From Hymenobacter rubripertinctus (GTDB taxonomy: Bacteria; Bacteroidota; Bacteroidia; Cytophagales; Hymenobacteraceae), in NCBI RefSeq assembly GCF_003583925.1, contig NZ_QYCN01000007.1:188-64187 (forward strand): a stretch of 64,000 nt of DNA, written 5' to 3'. The stretch's first letter is position 1, and each line of letters starts with the position of its first letter. The position numbers and the translations under genes were made by a program. The notes beneath the pieces were generated by a model. The model was not told the DNA's origin. It saw only the letters and a program-made list of their open reading frames with translations, and did no database searches. Below are positions 1 to 9,569 of this stretch, one piece after another.

Positions 1-44
1 TTCCGGGGCCGGCCTTTGCGTTGGGGACGAGGACGAAACGGTGC

Positions 45-3041
45 TTACCGCCCGCGGTAGTATTCGTTGAGCAACTTGATGGCCCGCTCGGCCCGGGTCC
101 GGTCGCCGATGGCCTCGGCGGCGCGGCCAATGCTGTTCAGGCTCAGCAGGTAGGTCTGGAACTCCTGGTCGAACAGGGCCTGATTGTGGGTGCTGTAGTA
201 GGCCAGGCCCCGCTCGGCGCGGCCAATCATGGTGTCCATAATTTCGTTGGCCCGCTTGGTGTCGCCCACGGCCACCAGGGCCGGAATAAACTGGGGGATG
301 TAGTAATCGTAGGGAATGGCCTTGTCGGGCATCACCTCGAACGCCTTGTCGAGCACTTGTTTGGCGCGAACCTTGTCGCCGTCAGCGAGCAGGGCGTCGG
401 CCAGGCGCGAGAATTTGTCGCGGTAATTGGCCGGGAAGCGCAGGTTGTTTTCGTCGTAGAAGATGTTGGGGTTGTCGAGGCCGCGGTAGGCGAAGGTCTT
501 CATGAGCTTCTCGTACATCAGGTCCTCGGCCACGTAGCCTTCGTCGCCGCCGCCCTTGGGGTCGTAGTTGGGGTCTTTGGCGGGCAGAATGCGGTAGGCC
601 ATGCCTTCGAGCTGGAAGTAGGGTTGCAGGCCCATGAAGTCGCGCGAGTCCACGGTGCTGGAGAAATACACCGGCCGCTTCCAGTTGTTGGTGGCCAGAA
701 TATCCAGAATTACGAGGCTCTTCTTCTCAATGGCACTCTTGCTCACCGTCCATTCCATGCGCGGTACCAGCTGGGCGCGGCGGCTGGCCGGCACAATGCC
801 CATCTTTTCCACGGCAGCAGTATCCACGGGCAGGTAGAAATTGCGCGAGGGGAAGGAGAGCAGCGACTTGCTGCCGTCGCCGTAACTCACTTGGAGCAAG
901 GGGCTGTTCTGTTCTACCAGCTGCATGAACTGGCGCACATCTACTTCCTTCACGGCCGGGTTTTCGGCGAAGGGCAGGTAGTCGTTGGTGCCTTGCTTGA
1001 AGTTGGCGTTGGTCATCGAAATGGGCAGCGGCTCCGACTTATAGGAGTCGCGCTTCATCTGGTCAATGTACCAGTCGGTGTTCAGGTAGCTGAGTACGGC
1101 CACGCGCACGTCGGTCCGGATGCCTTCCACTTCCTGGGCGTACCAGAGCGGGAAGGTGTCGTTGTCGCCGTTGGTGAACAGGATGGCGTTCGGGGCGCAG
1201 GAGTTGAGCAGGTTCTTGGCCGAATCCACGGACAGGTAGCGGTCCGACCGGTCGTGGTCGTTCCAGCCCTGGCTCACCATAATACCCGGCACCACCAGGC
1301 CCAGCAGCGTAACCACGCCGGCGCGCACGGTGTCGGCCTTAAGCACGGATTGCAGCAACTCGGCCAGGGCCAGCACCCCCAGCCCGATCCAGATGGCGAA
1401 GGCAAATGTGGCCCCCGCAAACGTGTAGTCCCGTTCCCGGGGCTCAATAGGCGGCTGGTTGAGGTAAAGCACGATGGCCAGGCCCGTGAACAGGAACAGC
1501 AGGGCCACAATGAAGGCGTTGCGCCCGTCGCGGCGGATGTGGAAGAACAAACCCAGCAAACCCAGCATCAGGGGCAGGGCAAAGAAGGCATTGCGGGCCG
1601 GGCTGTCGGCCACCCGCTCGGGCAGGCCGTTACCGTCGGCGCTGCCCCACAGAATGCCGGACTGCTGCAAGTCGCCCTCGCGGCCTACGTAGTTCCACAT
1701 GAAGTAGCGCCAGAACATGTGGCCCATCTGGTACTTGAACAGGAAGCCCAGGTTCTGGCCCATCGTAGGCTTCACATCCTTACTGATGCCGTCAATCCAT
1801 TTCTGGTAGTTGTACACGTGCAGCGGGTCGCTGCTGTAAATGCGCGGCAGCAGCATTTTGTCTTCGGGGCGGTATTCGAGCACCGGGCGGTACTCGGCCA
1901 CCACATATTTGCCATTCTGGCGCACGTAGCGCGGGGCACCCTCGTTCTGGGCAATAGGCTGGGCATTGAGCTGGGGGCCGTAGAGCAACGGCCGGTCGCC
2001 GTACTGCTCGCGCTTGAGGTAGCTCACGAAGGAGAGCACATCCTCGGGGTTGTTCTCGTTGATGGTCGGGTGGTAGCCGCTACGAATCGGCACGATGAGG
2101 TAGCTCGAATACCCGATCAGGATAAACACGAAGCTCAGCATCACCGTGTTCAGCAGCCGGCTCCGGCGCTGGAACGACTGCCGGAACCCCAGCCAGATCA
2201 GGCCCACGAACACCAGCAGGAAAATCACGATGCCCCAGTTGAAGGGCAGCCCGACAGTGTTGACGAAGAACACCTCGAACGCGCCCGCCAGCGTGGGCAG
2301 GCCCGGAATGATGCCGGCCAGAATCAGCCCCACAATCAGACTGCTCACCACCAGCGTGATGATGCCGCCCATAGTGGTCGGGTTCGGGGTGCGGCGGTAG
2401 TAGTAAATGAAGCCCAGGGCCGGGATGGCCAGCAAATTCAGCAAGTGGACCCCAATGCTCAGGCCGATAACGTAGGCCAGCAGCACCAGCCACCGGTCCG
2501 AATCGGCCTCGTCGGCGCGGTTTTCCCACTTCAGCATCAGCCACACTACCGCCGCCGTGCACAACGACGACATGGCGTACACCTCCGCTTCGCCGGCATT
2601 GAACCAGAACGAATCGGAGAAGGCGTAGGCCAGCGCGCCCACCGCGCCCGCGCCCAGAATTAGTAGCGTCTGCCCGAAGGTGGGCTCCAATAGCCGGTCG
2701 TCGTGCATGCCGGGACGGTGGAGCACCAGCTTCTTGGCCAGCATCGTGATGATCCAGAACAGGAACAGCACCGTGAACGAAGAACTCAGTGCCGACAGCG
2801 CGTTGATCAGCACCGATACCTTGGTCACGTCGCCGAAGGACAGCAGCGAGAACAGCCGGCCCAGCAGCAGGAACGTGGGAGCCCCGGGCGGGTGGGGCAC
2901 CAGCAGCTTGTAGGAGCAGGCAATGAACTCGCCGCAGTCCCAGAACGAAGCCGTAGGCTCGATGGTGAGTAGAAACACGGCGGTGGCCAGGGCAAATACC
3001 AGCCAGCCCGCCAGATTATTCAGGCTTTTGTAACTCCGCAT
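45..3041 (-). CDS. DUF2723 membrane protein, GT-C glycosyltransferase-like, with TPR-like tail
   Basis: The protein has 998 residues. A DUF2723 domain fills the N-terminus: a membrane segment at about 10-28, then a loop with FWDCGEF (about 33-39) and HPPGAP, followed by a string of hydrophobic segments to about residue 600. The remaining 400 residues are soluble and end in helical, TPR-like sequence. DUF2723 is shared with TMEM260-type protein O-mannosyltransferases, which have a GT-C fold with acidic residues in the first outer loop. A role in protein or lipid glycosylation at the inner membrane is therefore likely, but the substrate is unknown. The start ATG at 3041 immediately precedes the hydrophobic N-terminus. 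It appears to be a single gene, since the next gene upstream ends in a strong hairpin. Confidence 0.85.
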   Translation of the reverse strand: MRSYKSLNNLAGWLVFALATAVFLLTIEPTASFWDCGEFIACSYKLLVPHPPGAPTFLLLGRLFSLLSFGDVTKVSVLINALSALSSSFTVLFLFWIITMLAKKLVLHRPGMHDDRLLEPTFGQTLLILGAGAVGALAYAFSDSFWFNAGEAEVYAMSSLCTAAVVWLMLKWENRADEADSDRWLVLLAYVIGLSIGVHLLNLLAIPALGFIYYYRRTPNPTTMGGIITLVVSSLIVGLILAGIIPGLPTLAGAFEVFFVNTVGLPFNWGIVIFLLVFVGLIWLGFRQSFQRRSRLLNTVMLSFVFILIGYSSYLIVPIRSGYHPTINENNPEDVLSFVSYLKREQYGDRPLLYGPQLNAQPIAQNEGAPRYVRQNGKYVVAEYRPVLEYRPEDKMLLPRIYSSDPLHVYNYQKWIDGISKDVKPTMGQNLGFLFKYQMGHMFWRYFMWNYVGREGDLQQSGILWGSADGNGLPERVADSPARNAFFALPLMLGLLGLFFHIRRDGRNAFIVALLFLFTGLAIVLYLNQPPIEPRERDYTFAGATFAFAIWIGLGVLALAELLQSVLKADTVRAGVVTLLGLVVPGIMVSQGWNDHDRSDRYLSVDSAKNLLNSCAPNAILFTNGDNDTFPLWYAQEVEGIRTDVRVAVLSYLNTDWYIDQMKRDSYKSEPLPISMTNANFKQGTNDYLPFAENPAVKEVDVRQFMQLVEQNSPLLQVSYGDGSKSLLSFPSRNFYLPVDTAAVEKMGIVPASRRAQLVPRMEWTVSKSAIEKKSLVILDILATNNWKRPVYFSSTVDSRDFMGLQPYFQLEGMAYRILPAKDPNYDPKGGGDEGYVAEDLMYEKLMKTFAYRGLDNPNIFYDENNLRFPANYRDKFSRLADALLADGDKVRAKQVLDKAFEVMPDKAIPYDYYIPQFIPALVAVGDTKRANEIMDTMIGRAERGLAYYSTHNQALFDQEFQTYLLSLNSIGRAAEAIGDRTRAERAIKLLNEYYRGR

Positions 3042-3209
3042 AAAGTAGGGTAGGGAGAAGACCAGCCGACGCCGGTCCGCCGCTAAGCAACGGGAAAAAG
3101 TTCAGAGAGAAAGTCAGCGAAAGTCCAAAAGTAGCCAATAAGTAGCGAGGTGCCCACGCTAAATCAACCAATGCCCATCGGCACCTCAACCAACTCCCGG
3201 AATCGGCCT

Positions 3210-3277
3210 GCAGCCGTTGCCCCAAAGCAAAAGCCTCTGCCGGTGGGCAGAGGCTTTTGCTTTGGGGCAACGGCTGC
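3210..3277. terminator. 32-bp perfect inverted repeat, terminator-like
   Basis: Arms 3210-3241 and 3246-3277 are perfectly complementary over 32 bases, with a GGTG loop. It lies just 3' of the cupredoxin gene (minus strand, ends 3292) and upstream of the DUF2723 gene. The stem carries A/T runs and could stop transcription in either direction. It is unusually long for a simple terminator. Confidence 0.8.
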
Positions 3278-3291
3278 GCGAAGCGGTCGGG

Positions 3292-3915
3292 TTAGTTCTG
3301 CAAAAGCAGCCGCTTCGTCGAAACTACCCGGTCGTTCTGAAGCAGGCTGTAGAAGTACATGCCCGCCGGCAGATCCGAAAGGTTCAGGCTCATGCCCCCG
3401 TCGGCTGCCTCGGGTCGGAGCGCCACCGTGCGCACTTCGCGCCCGATAATGTTGCTCAGCCGCAGTTTGTAGTCGTGGCCCACGGCCAACTGCGCGACCG
3501 AAACCGTCACCAGCCCCCGGGTGGGGTTCGGCGAAACTGAAAACGCGGGCACCACCCCGCGGGCCGTAGCCGTGGCAGTCGTAATACCACTCACCGTGAT
3601 GACGCCAAACTGCCCCAGGCCGGGGGCTCCGTGCGCGGTGCAGTGGTAGGGGAAGTTACCCGCCGCCGCAAAAGTGATGGACTTGGCTACATTGGCCGCA
3701 TTCATCGGAAACGTAGCCCAGGCCCCGTTATCGGAAGCAGTCGGGTGGCTGCTCTGCCCCACGTACTTCCACGTCACCACGTCGCCGGGCTGAATGGTAA
3801 GCGCGGCGGGCCGGTAGAAATTGTCACCTACCTCAATGGTAAACGTGGCCGCCAGCAGCGGGAACTGCCATAACAGCAGGAAAAAAAGCGAAAGAGAGCG
3901 TAAAGTAAGTTTCAT
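3292..3915 (-). CDS. Secreted cupredoxin with T9SS sorting domain
   Basis: The protein has 207 residues. A signal peptide (about 1-22) is followed by a plastocyanin/azurin-like domain (about 24-108) and a T9SS C-terminal sorting domain (about 125-207, starting near FSVSPNPTRG). Copper ligands are visible as His57, Cys92 and His95. The axial position, eight residues after the cysteine, is Leu100 rather than the usual Met. The protein is expected to pass the outer membrane through the type IX system and be released or anchored at the surface, as an electron carrier or copper binder. It stands alone, with a 32-bp hairpin just after its stop. The domain call is firm; the partner is unknown. Confidence 0.85.
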   Translation of the reverse strand: MKLTLRSLSLFFLLLWQFPLLAATFTIEVGDNFYRPAALTIQPGDVVTWKYVGQSSHPTASDNGAWATFPMNAANVAKSITFAAAGNFPYHCTAHGAPGLGQFGVITVSGITTATATARGVVPAFSVSPNPTRGLVTVSVAQLAVGHDYKLRLSNIIGREVRTVALRPEAADGGMSLNLSDLPAGMYFYSLLQNDRVVSTKRLLLQN

Positions 3916-4132
3916 GGCATGCAGCGAAGCGTAGTCGGAGAAAAAGGAACAAAACCCGTAGGCTAATGATAGAATTTACAACTACCATGCCCTGTTGGCC
4001 GGCGGTGTCATTCGGGCAGATACTAGATTAGAGGCATTGGTTGCCCCATAGTTTAGGCGCAGAGATGGTAAAGTACGGTAAATAGTTGGTAGTGAATATA
4101 CTAAAACGATTAAATAATCGCTACAGGAGTTT

Positions 4133-4894
4133 TTACACGTACCGGATTTCCTTCAGATCGAAGTAGCGGATCTGGTCCCCGGTTGCCAGGGCCAGCCGGC
4201 CGGCCTCATCTACGCCCACAATCCGGCCCCGCAGCGGCTGCCCGCCGGCCTCGTAAGCATGCGGCTGCTCAAAACGGTAGAGCACCTTCAGATAGTCGGC
4301 CCGCAACCCGCCCACCCGCCCCGCCCGCAGCTGGAGGTAGCGCCGCTCCAGGCACTCCAGTAGCCGGCCGGCCAGCGTAGCCAGCTGGTAGGCCCGGCCC
4401 GTGAGGCAGCCCAGCGAAGTAGCCGTGGGCACCCCGAATTTCTGCTGGTTCACGTTCAGCCCGATGCCCACAATACTGTGCTGAATCTTTGCGCCGCTCA
4501 GGGTGTTCTCGATCAGGATGCCGCCCAACTTCTGCGACCCATATACTATGTCGTTTGGCCACTTCACGCGCAGGGCCTCAGCTGGCCCCAGCAGGGCCGT
4601 CAGCCAGTCGTGCACGGCCAGGGCCACGGCCTGGCTGAGCAGAAACTGGTCGGCGGCGGGCAGAAAGGCGGGCCGCCACACCACCGACAGGGTCAGGTTT
4701 TCGCCCGGCGCTGCTTCCCATTGGTTGCCCCGCTGGCCCCGCCCGGCCGTCTGTTTGTCGGTTATGACGCAACAACCATCCGTGGCCCGGTTTTGGCCAA
4801 TCAGAACCTGCGCTTCCGTGTTTGTGGAAGCGCATTCGGGCAGCCAGACAAGCTGTTGGCCCGTGAAGAGCGTTTGGGGGAATAGTGCCTCCAC
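4133..4894 (-). CDS. birA: Biotin--[acetyl-CoA-carboxylase] ligase
   Basis: The enzyme attaches biotin to the carrier domain of biotin-dependent carboxylases by way of biotinyl-5'-AMP. The protein has 253 residues, the usual size of a monofunctional ligase without the DNA-binding domain, so it should not act as a repressor. Visible motifs are the biotin/AMP loop TAGRGQRGNQW, then KWPNDI with the catalytic lysine region, GGILIE and GIGLNVN. The open frame runs far upstream opposite ftsH, but homology begins at the GTG at 4894 and no ATG is available nearby. I take GTG as the start. It is divergent from rsfS across a 42-base gap. Confidence 0.9.
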   Translation of the reverse strand: MEALFPQTLFTGQQLVWLPECASTNTEAQVLIGQNRATDGCCVITDKQTAGRGQRGNQWEAAPGENLTLSVVWRPAFLPAADQFLLSQAVALAVHDWLTALLGPAEALRVKWPNDIVYGSQKLGGILIENTLSGAKIQHSIVGIGLNVNQQKFGVPTATSLGCLTGRAYQLATLAGRLLECLERRYLQLRAGRVGGLRADYLKVLYRFEQPHAYEAGGQPLRGRIVGVDEAGRLALATGDQIRYFDLKEIRYV

Positions 4895-4936
4895 GTGTTT
4901 TTCGTACTTTGTGACGTTCAAACCTAACAATACCTT

Positions 4937-5332
4937 ATGAAAAGTACCCTGGTTCGGCAGGATTCGGACAAGTTGGCAGATGTAGTGGTGCGCGGGATGC
5001 AGGAGAAGAAAGCCTCCGACATCGTGGTGCTCAATCTGAAAGAGCTGAAAAATGCCGTGGCTGATTACTTCGTAATCTGCTCGGCTTCTTCGGATACGCA
5101 AATTGAAGCCATTGCGCGCTCCGTGGAGGAGGAAGTGGAAAAACTGACCGGCCAGAACCCCTGGCAAACGGAAGGGCGAATGAACCGTGAGTGGGTACTG
5201 CTCGACTATGTGGACGTGGTCGTGCACGTATTCCTGCGCGACCGGCGCAAGTTCTATTCCCTGGAAGAGCTCTGGGGGGATGCCCAGATCACGTACGTGG
5301 AAGAAGACGAAACTTCGGCGGCCGTAAAGTAA
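4937..5332 (+). CDS. rsfS: Ribosomal silencing factor RsfS
   Basis: The protein has 131 residues and is full length for the family. RsfS binds ribosomal protein L14 (uL14) on the large subunit and blocks subunit joining in stationary phase or starvation. The family core is clear: ADVVVRGMQEKKASDIVVL, DYFVICSASSDTQIEAIA and GRMNREWVLLDYVDVVVHVF. An acidic tail (EEDETSAA) follows. The gene is divergent from birA and lies 99 bases upstream of ftsH. The rsfS-ftsH order suggests co-transcription and is common in this phylum. Confidence 0.95.
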   Translation: MKSTLVRQDSDKLADVVVRGMQEKKASDIVVLNLKELKNAVADYFVICSASSDTQIEAIARSVEEEVEKLTGQNPWQTEGRMNREWVLLDYVDVVVHVFLRDRRKFYSLEELWGDAQITYVEEDETSAAVK

Positions 5333-5431
5333 AGGGCGGGCTGTGGCGTCTTCGTGAAGGCGGGCGGGCATGCCAACAAACGCCTGCTTGGCGTGTTCCG
5401 CCTTTGTTTTTTGTTCTAGCAACTTCAATCC

Positions 5432-7555
5432 ATGTCCGATACGACGCCTAAAAAGAAAAAACCAATACTTCCCAACCCGGCTCCGCGGCCGGGAATGCAG
5501 CTCTGGGTCCTCACGGGCCTGGTAGTCCTGATTCTGGGGATGGTGTACCTCAACCAGAGCAAGCCGATGGTCGAGATCAAGCAACTCGAATTTGAGCAGA
5601 TGCTCAAGGTCGGGGATGTGGCCGACGTGGCTCTGGTAAACGACCGGCAGGTGGAAGTGACGCTCAAACGGGAGGCCCTGGCCAAACCGGAGTACAGCAA
5701 GCGGCTGGCCCCGCGTGGCCCGCTGGCTACTGCCCCCGCCGCAGGAGCCCCCCAGTTTGGCTTCCGGGTAGTGGATGGCAAGGTGTTCAAGGAGGATCTG
5801 GACAAGCTCCAGGCGACCCTGCCTGCTACCAACCAGGTGGGCCTGAAAGTAACCGAGGAACATGGCTACGGTGACTTTATTGGCACCTGGGGCTTCATGA
5901 TCCTGCTTTTCGTGGGCTTCTGGTTCCTGATGCGCCGCATGAGTGGGGCCGGTGGTCCCGGGGGCCAGATCTTCAACATTGGCAAGAGCCGCGCTGCTCT
6001 CTTCGAGGGCGGCGACAAGGTGAAAATCACTTTCAAGGATGTTGCCGGCCTGGAAGAAGCCAAGGAGGAAGTACAGGAAATCGTGGAGTTCCTCAAAAAC
6101 CCCAGCAAGTTCACCATTCTCGGCGGTAAAATTCCGAAGGGAGCTTTGCTGGTAGGCCCTCCGGGTACGGGTAAAACCCTGTTGGCCAAAGCCGTAGCCG
6201 GCGAGGCCGATGTGCCCTTCTTCTCGCTGTCGGGTTCTGACTTCGTGGAAATGTTCGTGGGCGTGGGCGCAGCCCGGGTGCGCGACCTGTTCAAGCAGGC
6301 TAAGGCCAAGGCCCCCTGCATTATCTTCATCGATGAAATTGACGCCATCGGCCGTAGCCGCAGCCGGGGGAACACGCCCGGTGGCAACGACGAGCGGGAA
6401 AACACGCTGAACTCCTTGCTGGTGGAAATGGATGGTTTTGGTACCGATTCCGGGGTAATTATCCTGGCCGCTACCAACCGCCCCGACACCCTCGACTCGG
6501 CCCTGCTCCGTCCTGGCCGCTTCGACCGTCAGGTCAGCATCGACAAGCCCGACATCAACGGCCGCACCGAGATTTTTGAAGTTCACCTCAAGCCCATTAC
6601 CCTGGGTCCCGATGTGGAAGCCAAAAAACTGGCCGCCATGACGCCCGGTTTCGCAGGGGCCGAAATTGCCAACGTCTGCAACGAAGCGGCCCTCATTGCG
6701 GCCCGCCGCGACAAGAAGATGGTGACCATGCAGGACTTTACCGATGCCGTTGACCGCGTAATCGGGGGCCTGGAGAAGAAGAATAAAATCATCAGCCCCG
6801 GCGAGAAGAAAATTGTGGCCTATCATGAGGCGGGCCACGCCGTAGCCGGCTGGTTCCTGGAGCACGCCGACCCGTTGGTGAAGGTGAGCATTGTGCCCCG
6901 CGGCGTGGCTGCACTGGGGTATGCCCAATACCTGCCCCGCGAGCAGTTTCTCTACAACACCGAGCAGCTCATGGACGAAATGTGCATGACGCTGGGCGGG
7001 CGTGCCGCCGAGGAAATCGTGTTCGGCAAGATTTCGACCGGGGCGCTCAGCGACCTGGAGCGCATCACGAAGGTGGCCTACAGCATCGTGACCATGTATG
7101 GCATGAACGAAAAGCTGGGTAACGTTTCGTTCTACGACTCGAAAGGGCAGAATGAGTACGGCTTCACGAAGCCCTACTCGGAGGCTACCTCGCAGATGAT
7201 TGACGAGGAGGTACGCACCATCATTGCCCAGGCCTACGTGCGCACCAAGGAGCTGCTCACGGAGCGCCGCCACGAGCTGGAGGTAATTGCCAAGGAGCTG
7301 CTGGAGAAGGAAGTGCTGCTTCAGGACGACCTGCAACGCCTCGTGGGGCCGCGCCCTTACGACACCCAGACCAGCTATCAGGCCCACATGGCGGGCACCG
7401 ACCGCTCGGAAACGCTGAGTGAGCGCAAGCAGGAGCACCCCGGCCTGCCCCTGGGCAACGATCTGCCCGACCTGAACCTGCCCGGCGTCGACCAGGGTAC
7501 GGACCCGGCCGGTGCTCCTTCGGACCCCAGCGGCGCGGCGGCAACGCCCGTATAA
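5432..7555 (+). CDS. ftsH: ATP-dependent zinc metalloprotease FtsH
   Basis: The protein has 707 residues. Membrane segments at about 23-40 and 150-166 flank a periplasmic domain. An AAA+ domain follows with Walker A GPPGTGKT (near residue 241), Walker B IIFIDEID and the SRH region. The M41 protease domain carries the zinc site HEAGH at about 465-469. FtsH forms a membrane hexamer that degrades misfolded membrane proteins and short-lived regulators. The C-terminal tail of about 60 residues is rich in Pro, Gly and Asp and not conserved. A perfect hairpin follows the stop. Nothing is missing. Confidence 0.97.
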   Translation: MSDTTPKKKKPILPNPAPRPGMQLWVLTGLVVLILGMVYLNQSKPMVEIKQLEFEQMLKVGDVADVALVNDRQVEVTLKREALAKPEYSKRLAPRGPLATAPAAGAPQFGFRVVDGKVFKEDLDKLQATLPATNQVGLKVTEEHGYGDFIGTWGFMILLFVGFWFLMRRMSGAGGPGGQIFNIGKSRAALFEGGDKVKITFKDVAGLEEAKEEVQEIVEFLKNPSKFTILGGKIPKGALLVGPPGTGKTLLAKAVAGEADVPFFSLSGSDFVEMFVGVGAARVRDLFKQAKAKAPCIIFIDEIDAIGRSRSRGNTPGGNDERENTLNSLLVEMDGFGTDSGVIILAATNRPDTLDSALLRPGRFDRQVSIDKPDINGRTEIFEVHLKPITLGPDVEAKKLAAMTPGFAGAEIANVCNEAALIAARRDKKMVTMQDFTDAVDRVIGGLEKKNKIISPGEKKIVAYHEAGHAVAGWFLEHADPLVKVSIVPRGVAALGYAQYLPREQFLYNTEQLMDEMCMTLGGRAAEEIVFGKISTGALSDLERITKVAYSIVTMYGMNEKLGNVSFYDSKGQNEYGFTKPYSEATSQMIDEEVRTIIAQAYVRTKELLTERRHELEVIAKELLEKEVLLQDDLQRLVGPRPYDTQTSYQAHMAGTDRSETLSERKQEHPGLPLGNDLPDLNLPGVDQGTDPAGAPSDPSGAAATPV

Positions 7556-7570
7556 GCGCCCAATTTTTCA

Positions 7571-7610
7571 CACGACAGCCCGCTGCACTTTGGTGCAGCG
7601 GGCTGTCGTG
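7571..7610 (+). terminator. Terminator after ftsH
   Basis: An 18-bp perfect stem (7571-7588 with 7593-7610) with a TTTG loop is followed by a run of T. It starts 16 bases after the ftsH stop. Confidence 0.85.
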
Positions 7611-7641
7611 CGTTTTTACTGGCCGATAACTGCCTGACGAA

Positions 7642-7860
7642 TCAGGTTCCTGCAGCGGCTGCGCCCTGGGACTCGCGCCGCCGTAGGTAGTGCTGAGAGG
7701 AAACCAGGCGCCGGGCCTTGGCAAGGCCCGGCCGGGCAAAAGCCGCCCGGATGCCAGGGAGCAACTCCAGCAGCCACCCATTGAAATCGGCTTCCGAAGC
7801 GGGCAACAGCGTCAGGGGCGCGGCAGAAGAACGGGCTACGGGAGCAGCGTTTCCGGGCAT
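7642..7860 (-). CDS. Possible small hypothetical protein
   Basis: This is a 72-residue reading frame convergent with ftsH. The middle (DFNGWLLELLPGIRAAFARP) has the composition of a real amphipathic protein, and the end is basic then Ala/Gly-rich. I recognise no family, signal peptide or motif. The remainder of the 7,611-8,137 gap holds nothing I can identify. It may be a spurious frame in high-G+C DNA. Confidence 0.3.
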   Translation of the reverse strand: MPGNAAPVARSSAAPLTLLPASEADFNGWLLELLPGIRAAFARPGLAKARRLVSSQHYLRRRESQGAAAAGT

Positions 7861-8137
7861 GGAGGAACGGGCTGTTTTTTCGGTGGAGGTAATTTTTCAC
7901 TGGCCGCAAGGCCAAAAGGATGCCATGATGGCTGCAAGCGACTGCTGATCAGGGGTGTTGAGTTGACTCCTGGTTTTGATAAGGGCGTTTTGGGTATCGG
8001 GGCCGCAGTAGGAAGCGTCAGTGGAATGGAATTTTATCTACTGGTTTCGGGGGGAGTAAGCACTTGGGCAAGGAGGATAGGTGCAAGGCCCAGGGGGTGT
8101 TTTCAGGATGAGCGAAACCGGCTTACCTTTACACGCT

Positions 8138-8800
8138 ATGTCGGATACCTCCCGTGATATTGTACTGCGCCGGATTCGGGAAGCCCTACGGCAACCCGCG
8201 CCCCAGCCGGCGCGGCCCGATTTTACGGCCCCACTCCATCCCCGCCCCGCTGAGGGCGACGATCTGGCAGTTGCTTTCGCCCAGAGCTTCGTGCGCGTGG
8301 GCGGTGTGTTCTACTACTGCGAGTCGGAGGAACATTTCTACGACCAGCTCTTCGCGTATAAAAAAGAGAAGCAGCTGGAGCACCTTTATGTGTGGGAACC
8401 GGAGCTGAAGAAGCTGCTGCACGCCGGTAACCTGGTTTTTCTCAACGATGAGACCGGTTTTCAGCAGCATGCCGACGCCGGCCTGACCACCTGCGAAGCC
8501 CTGGTGGCGCGTACCGGCAGTATCCTGGTGTCGGCGGCTACCGGCAGCGGGCGGCGCCTGAGCATCTACCCCGATCAGCACCTGGTGCTGGCCCGCACCT
8601 CCCAGATTGTAACAGATATCGGCGACGCGCTCCGGCTCATGCAGCTCAAATATGGCCCCGATAAGCTACCTTCCATGATTTCCCTGACTTCGGGGCCTAG
8701 CCGCACGGCCGATATCGAGAAAACGCTGGTGCTCGGTGCCCACGGCCCGCGCAGCCTCGTGTTGTTTCTACTGGATGACGCGCCCGCCGCAACTACCTGA
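8138..8800 (+). CDS. LUD-domain protein, LutC/YkgG family
   Basis: The protein has 220 residues. An amphipathic N-terminal helix (SRDIVLRRIREALRQ) is followed by the LUD domain with TTCEALVARTGSILVSA and SIYPDQHLVLA. LutC is one of three subunits that oxidise L-lactate in Bacillus, but here no lutA or lutB neighbour is present. The role is therefore open; single LUD proteins are common in this phylum. I chose the ATG at 8138 because homology begins there; upstream in-frame ATGs at 8081 and 8108 add no conserved sequence. It overlaps the next gene by 26 bases, suggesting translational coupling. Confidence 0.85.
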   Translation: MSDTSRDIVLRRIREALRQPAPQPARPDFTAPLHPRPAEGDDLAVAFAQSFVRVGGVFYYCESEEHFYDQLFAYKKEKQLEHLYVWEPELKKLLHAGNLVFLNDETGFQQHADAGLTTCEALVARTGSILVSAATGSGRRLSIYPDQHLVLARTSQIVTDIGDALRLMQLKYGPDKLPSMISLTSGPSRTADIEKTLVLGAHGPRSLVLFLLDDAPAATT

Positions 8801-9569
8801 CCTCGCCCTGCCGCCCGGCCGCCGGGTATACTTCGCCTCCGACTTCCACCTGGGCGCGCCCGATGCCGCCCGCTCGCGGGAACGGGAGCGGCGCATTGTG
8901 CGCTGGCTCGATGCCGCCGCCCGGGATGCGGCAGCCATTTATCTGCTGGGAGATATTTTCGACTTCTGGTTCGAATACCGCCACGCCATTCCGCGCGGTT
9001 TTACCCGCCTCCAGGGCAAGCTGGCCGAACTCACCGACGCTGGCATCCCGGTAACGTTCTTTACCGGCAACCACGATATGTGGATGTTCGACTACTTCAC
9101 CCAGGAACTCAATATTCCGGTGCTGCGCCACCCGGTCAGCCAGCGCATCGGTGGTCACCAGTTCCACATCGGCCACGGCGACGGCCTGGGTCCCGGCGAC
9201 CACACGTATAAGCTGCTGAAAAAAGTGTTTGCTTCCCCACTGGCCCAGTGGCTGTTCGCCCGCCTGCATCCCAACCTGGGCATTGGGGTGGCTACTTACT
9301 GGAGCCGCCACAGTCGCCTGCAAAACGGCGCGGCCGATGCCCGGTATTTTGGCGAGGATGAGTGGCTCCTGACGTATTGTCGGGAAGTGCAGGCACGGTT
9401 TCCGCACGAGTACTACGTATTCGGGCACCGCCATTTGCCCCTCAACGTGGAAGTAGCCCCCGGAAGCCGCTATATAAATCTGGGTGAGTGGGTCAATTAT
9501 TGTACCTACGGCGTGTATGATGGTGATACGCTGGCGCTACTGGAATATGAAGATGGGTCGGGGCAGTGA
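8775..9569 (+). CDS. lpxH: UDP-2,3-diacylglucosamine diphosphatase-type phosphoesterase (LpxH-like)
   Basis: The protein has 264 residues and a calcineurin-like fold. The metal-binding motifs appear in order: SDFHLG (Asp23, His25), GDIFDFW (Asp60), GNHD (about 98-101), GHGD (about 133-136) and a late GHRH. Family members hydrolyse UDP-2,3-diacylglucosamine to lipid X in lipid A synthesis on the cytoplasmic face of the inner membrane. The start ATG at 8775 lies within the end of the LUD gene. Its own 3' end overlaps the next start, so the three genes form a compact operon. The exact substrate within the family is an inference. Confidence 0.85.
   Translation: MTRPPQLPDLALPPGRRVYFASDFHLGAPDAARSRERERRIVRWLDAAARDAAAIYLLGDIFDFWFEYRHAIPRGFTRLQGKLAELTDAGIPVTFFTGNHDMWMFDYFTQELNIPVLRHPVSQRIGGHQFHIGHGDGLGPGDHTYKLLKKVFASPLAQWLFARLHPNLGIGVATYWSRHSRLQNGAADARYFGEDEWLLTYCREVQARFPHEYYVFGHRHLPLNVEVAPGSRYINLGEWVNYCTYGVYDGDTLALLEYEDGSGQ

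Noticed and set aside
21..2663. Long plus-strand reading frame of 880 codons
   Set aside because: It is antisense to the DUF2723 gene; the product is His/Gln/Val-rich with no domain, an effect of high-G+C codon use.
4895..7438. Minus-strand frame continuous with birA, opposite ftsH
   Set aside because: BirA homology begins at the GTG at 4894. The upstream part is the antisense shadow of ftsH and rsfS.
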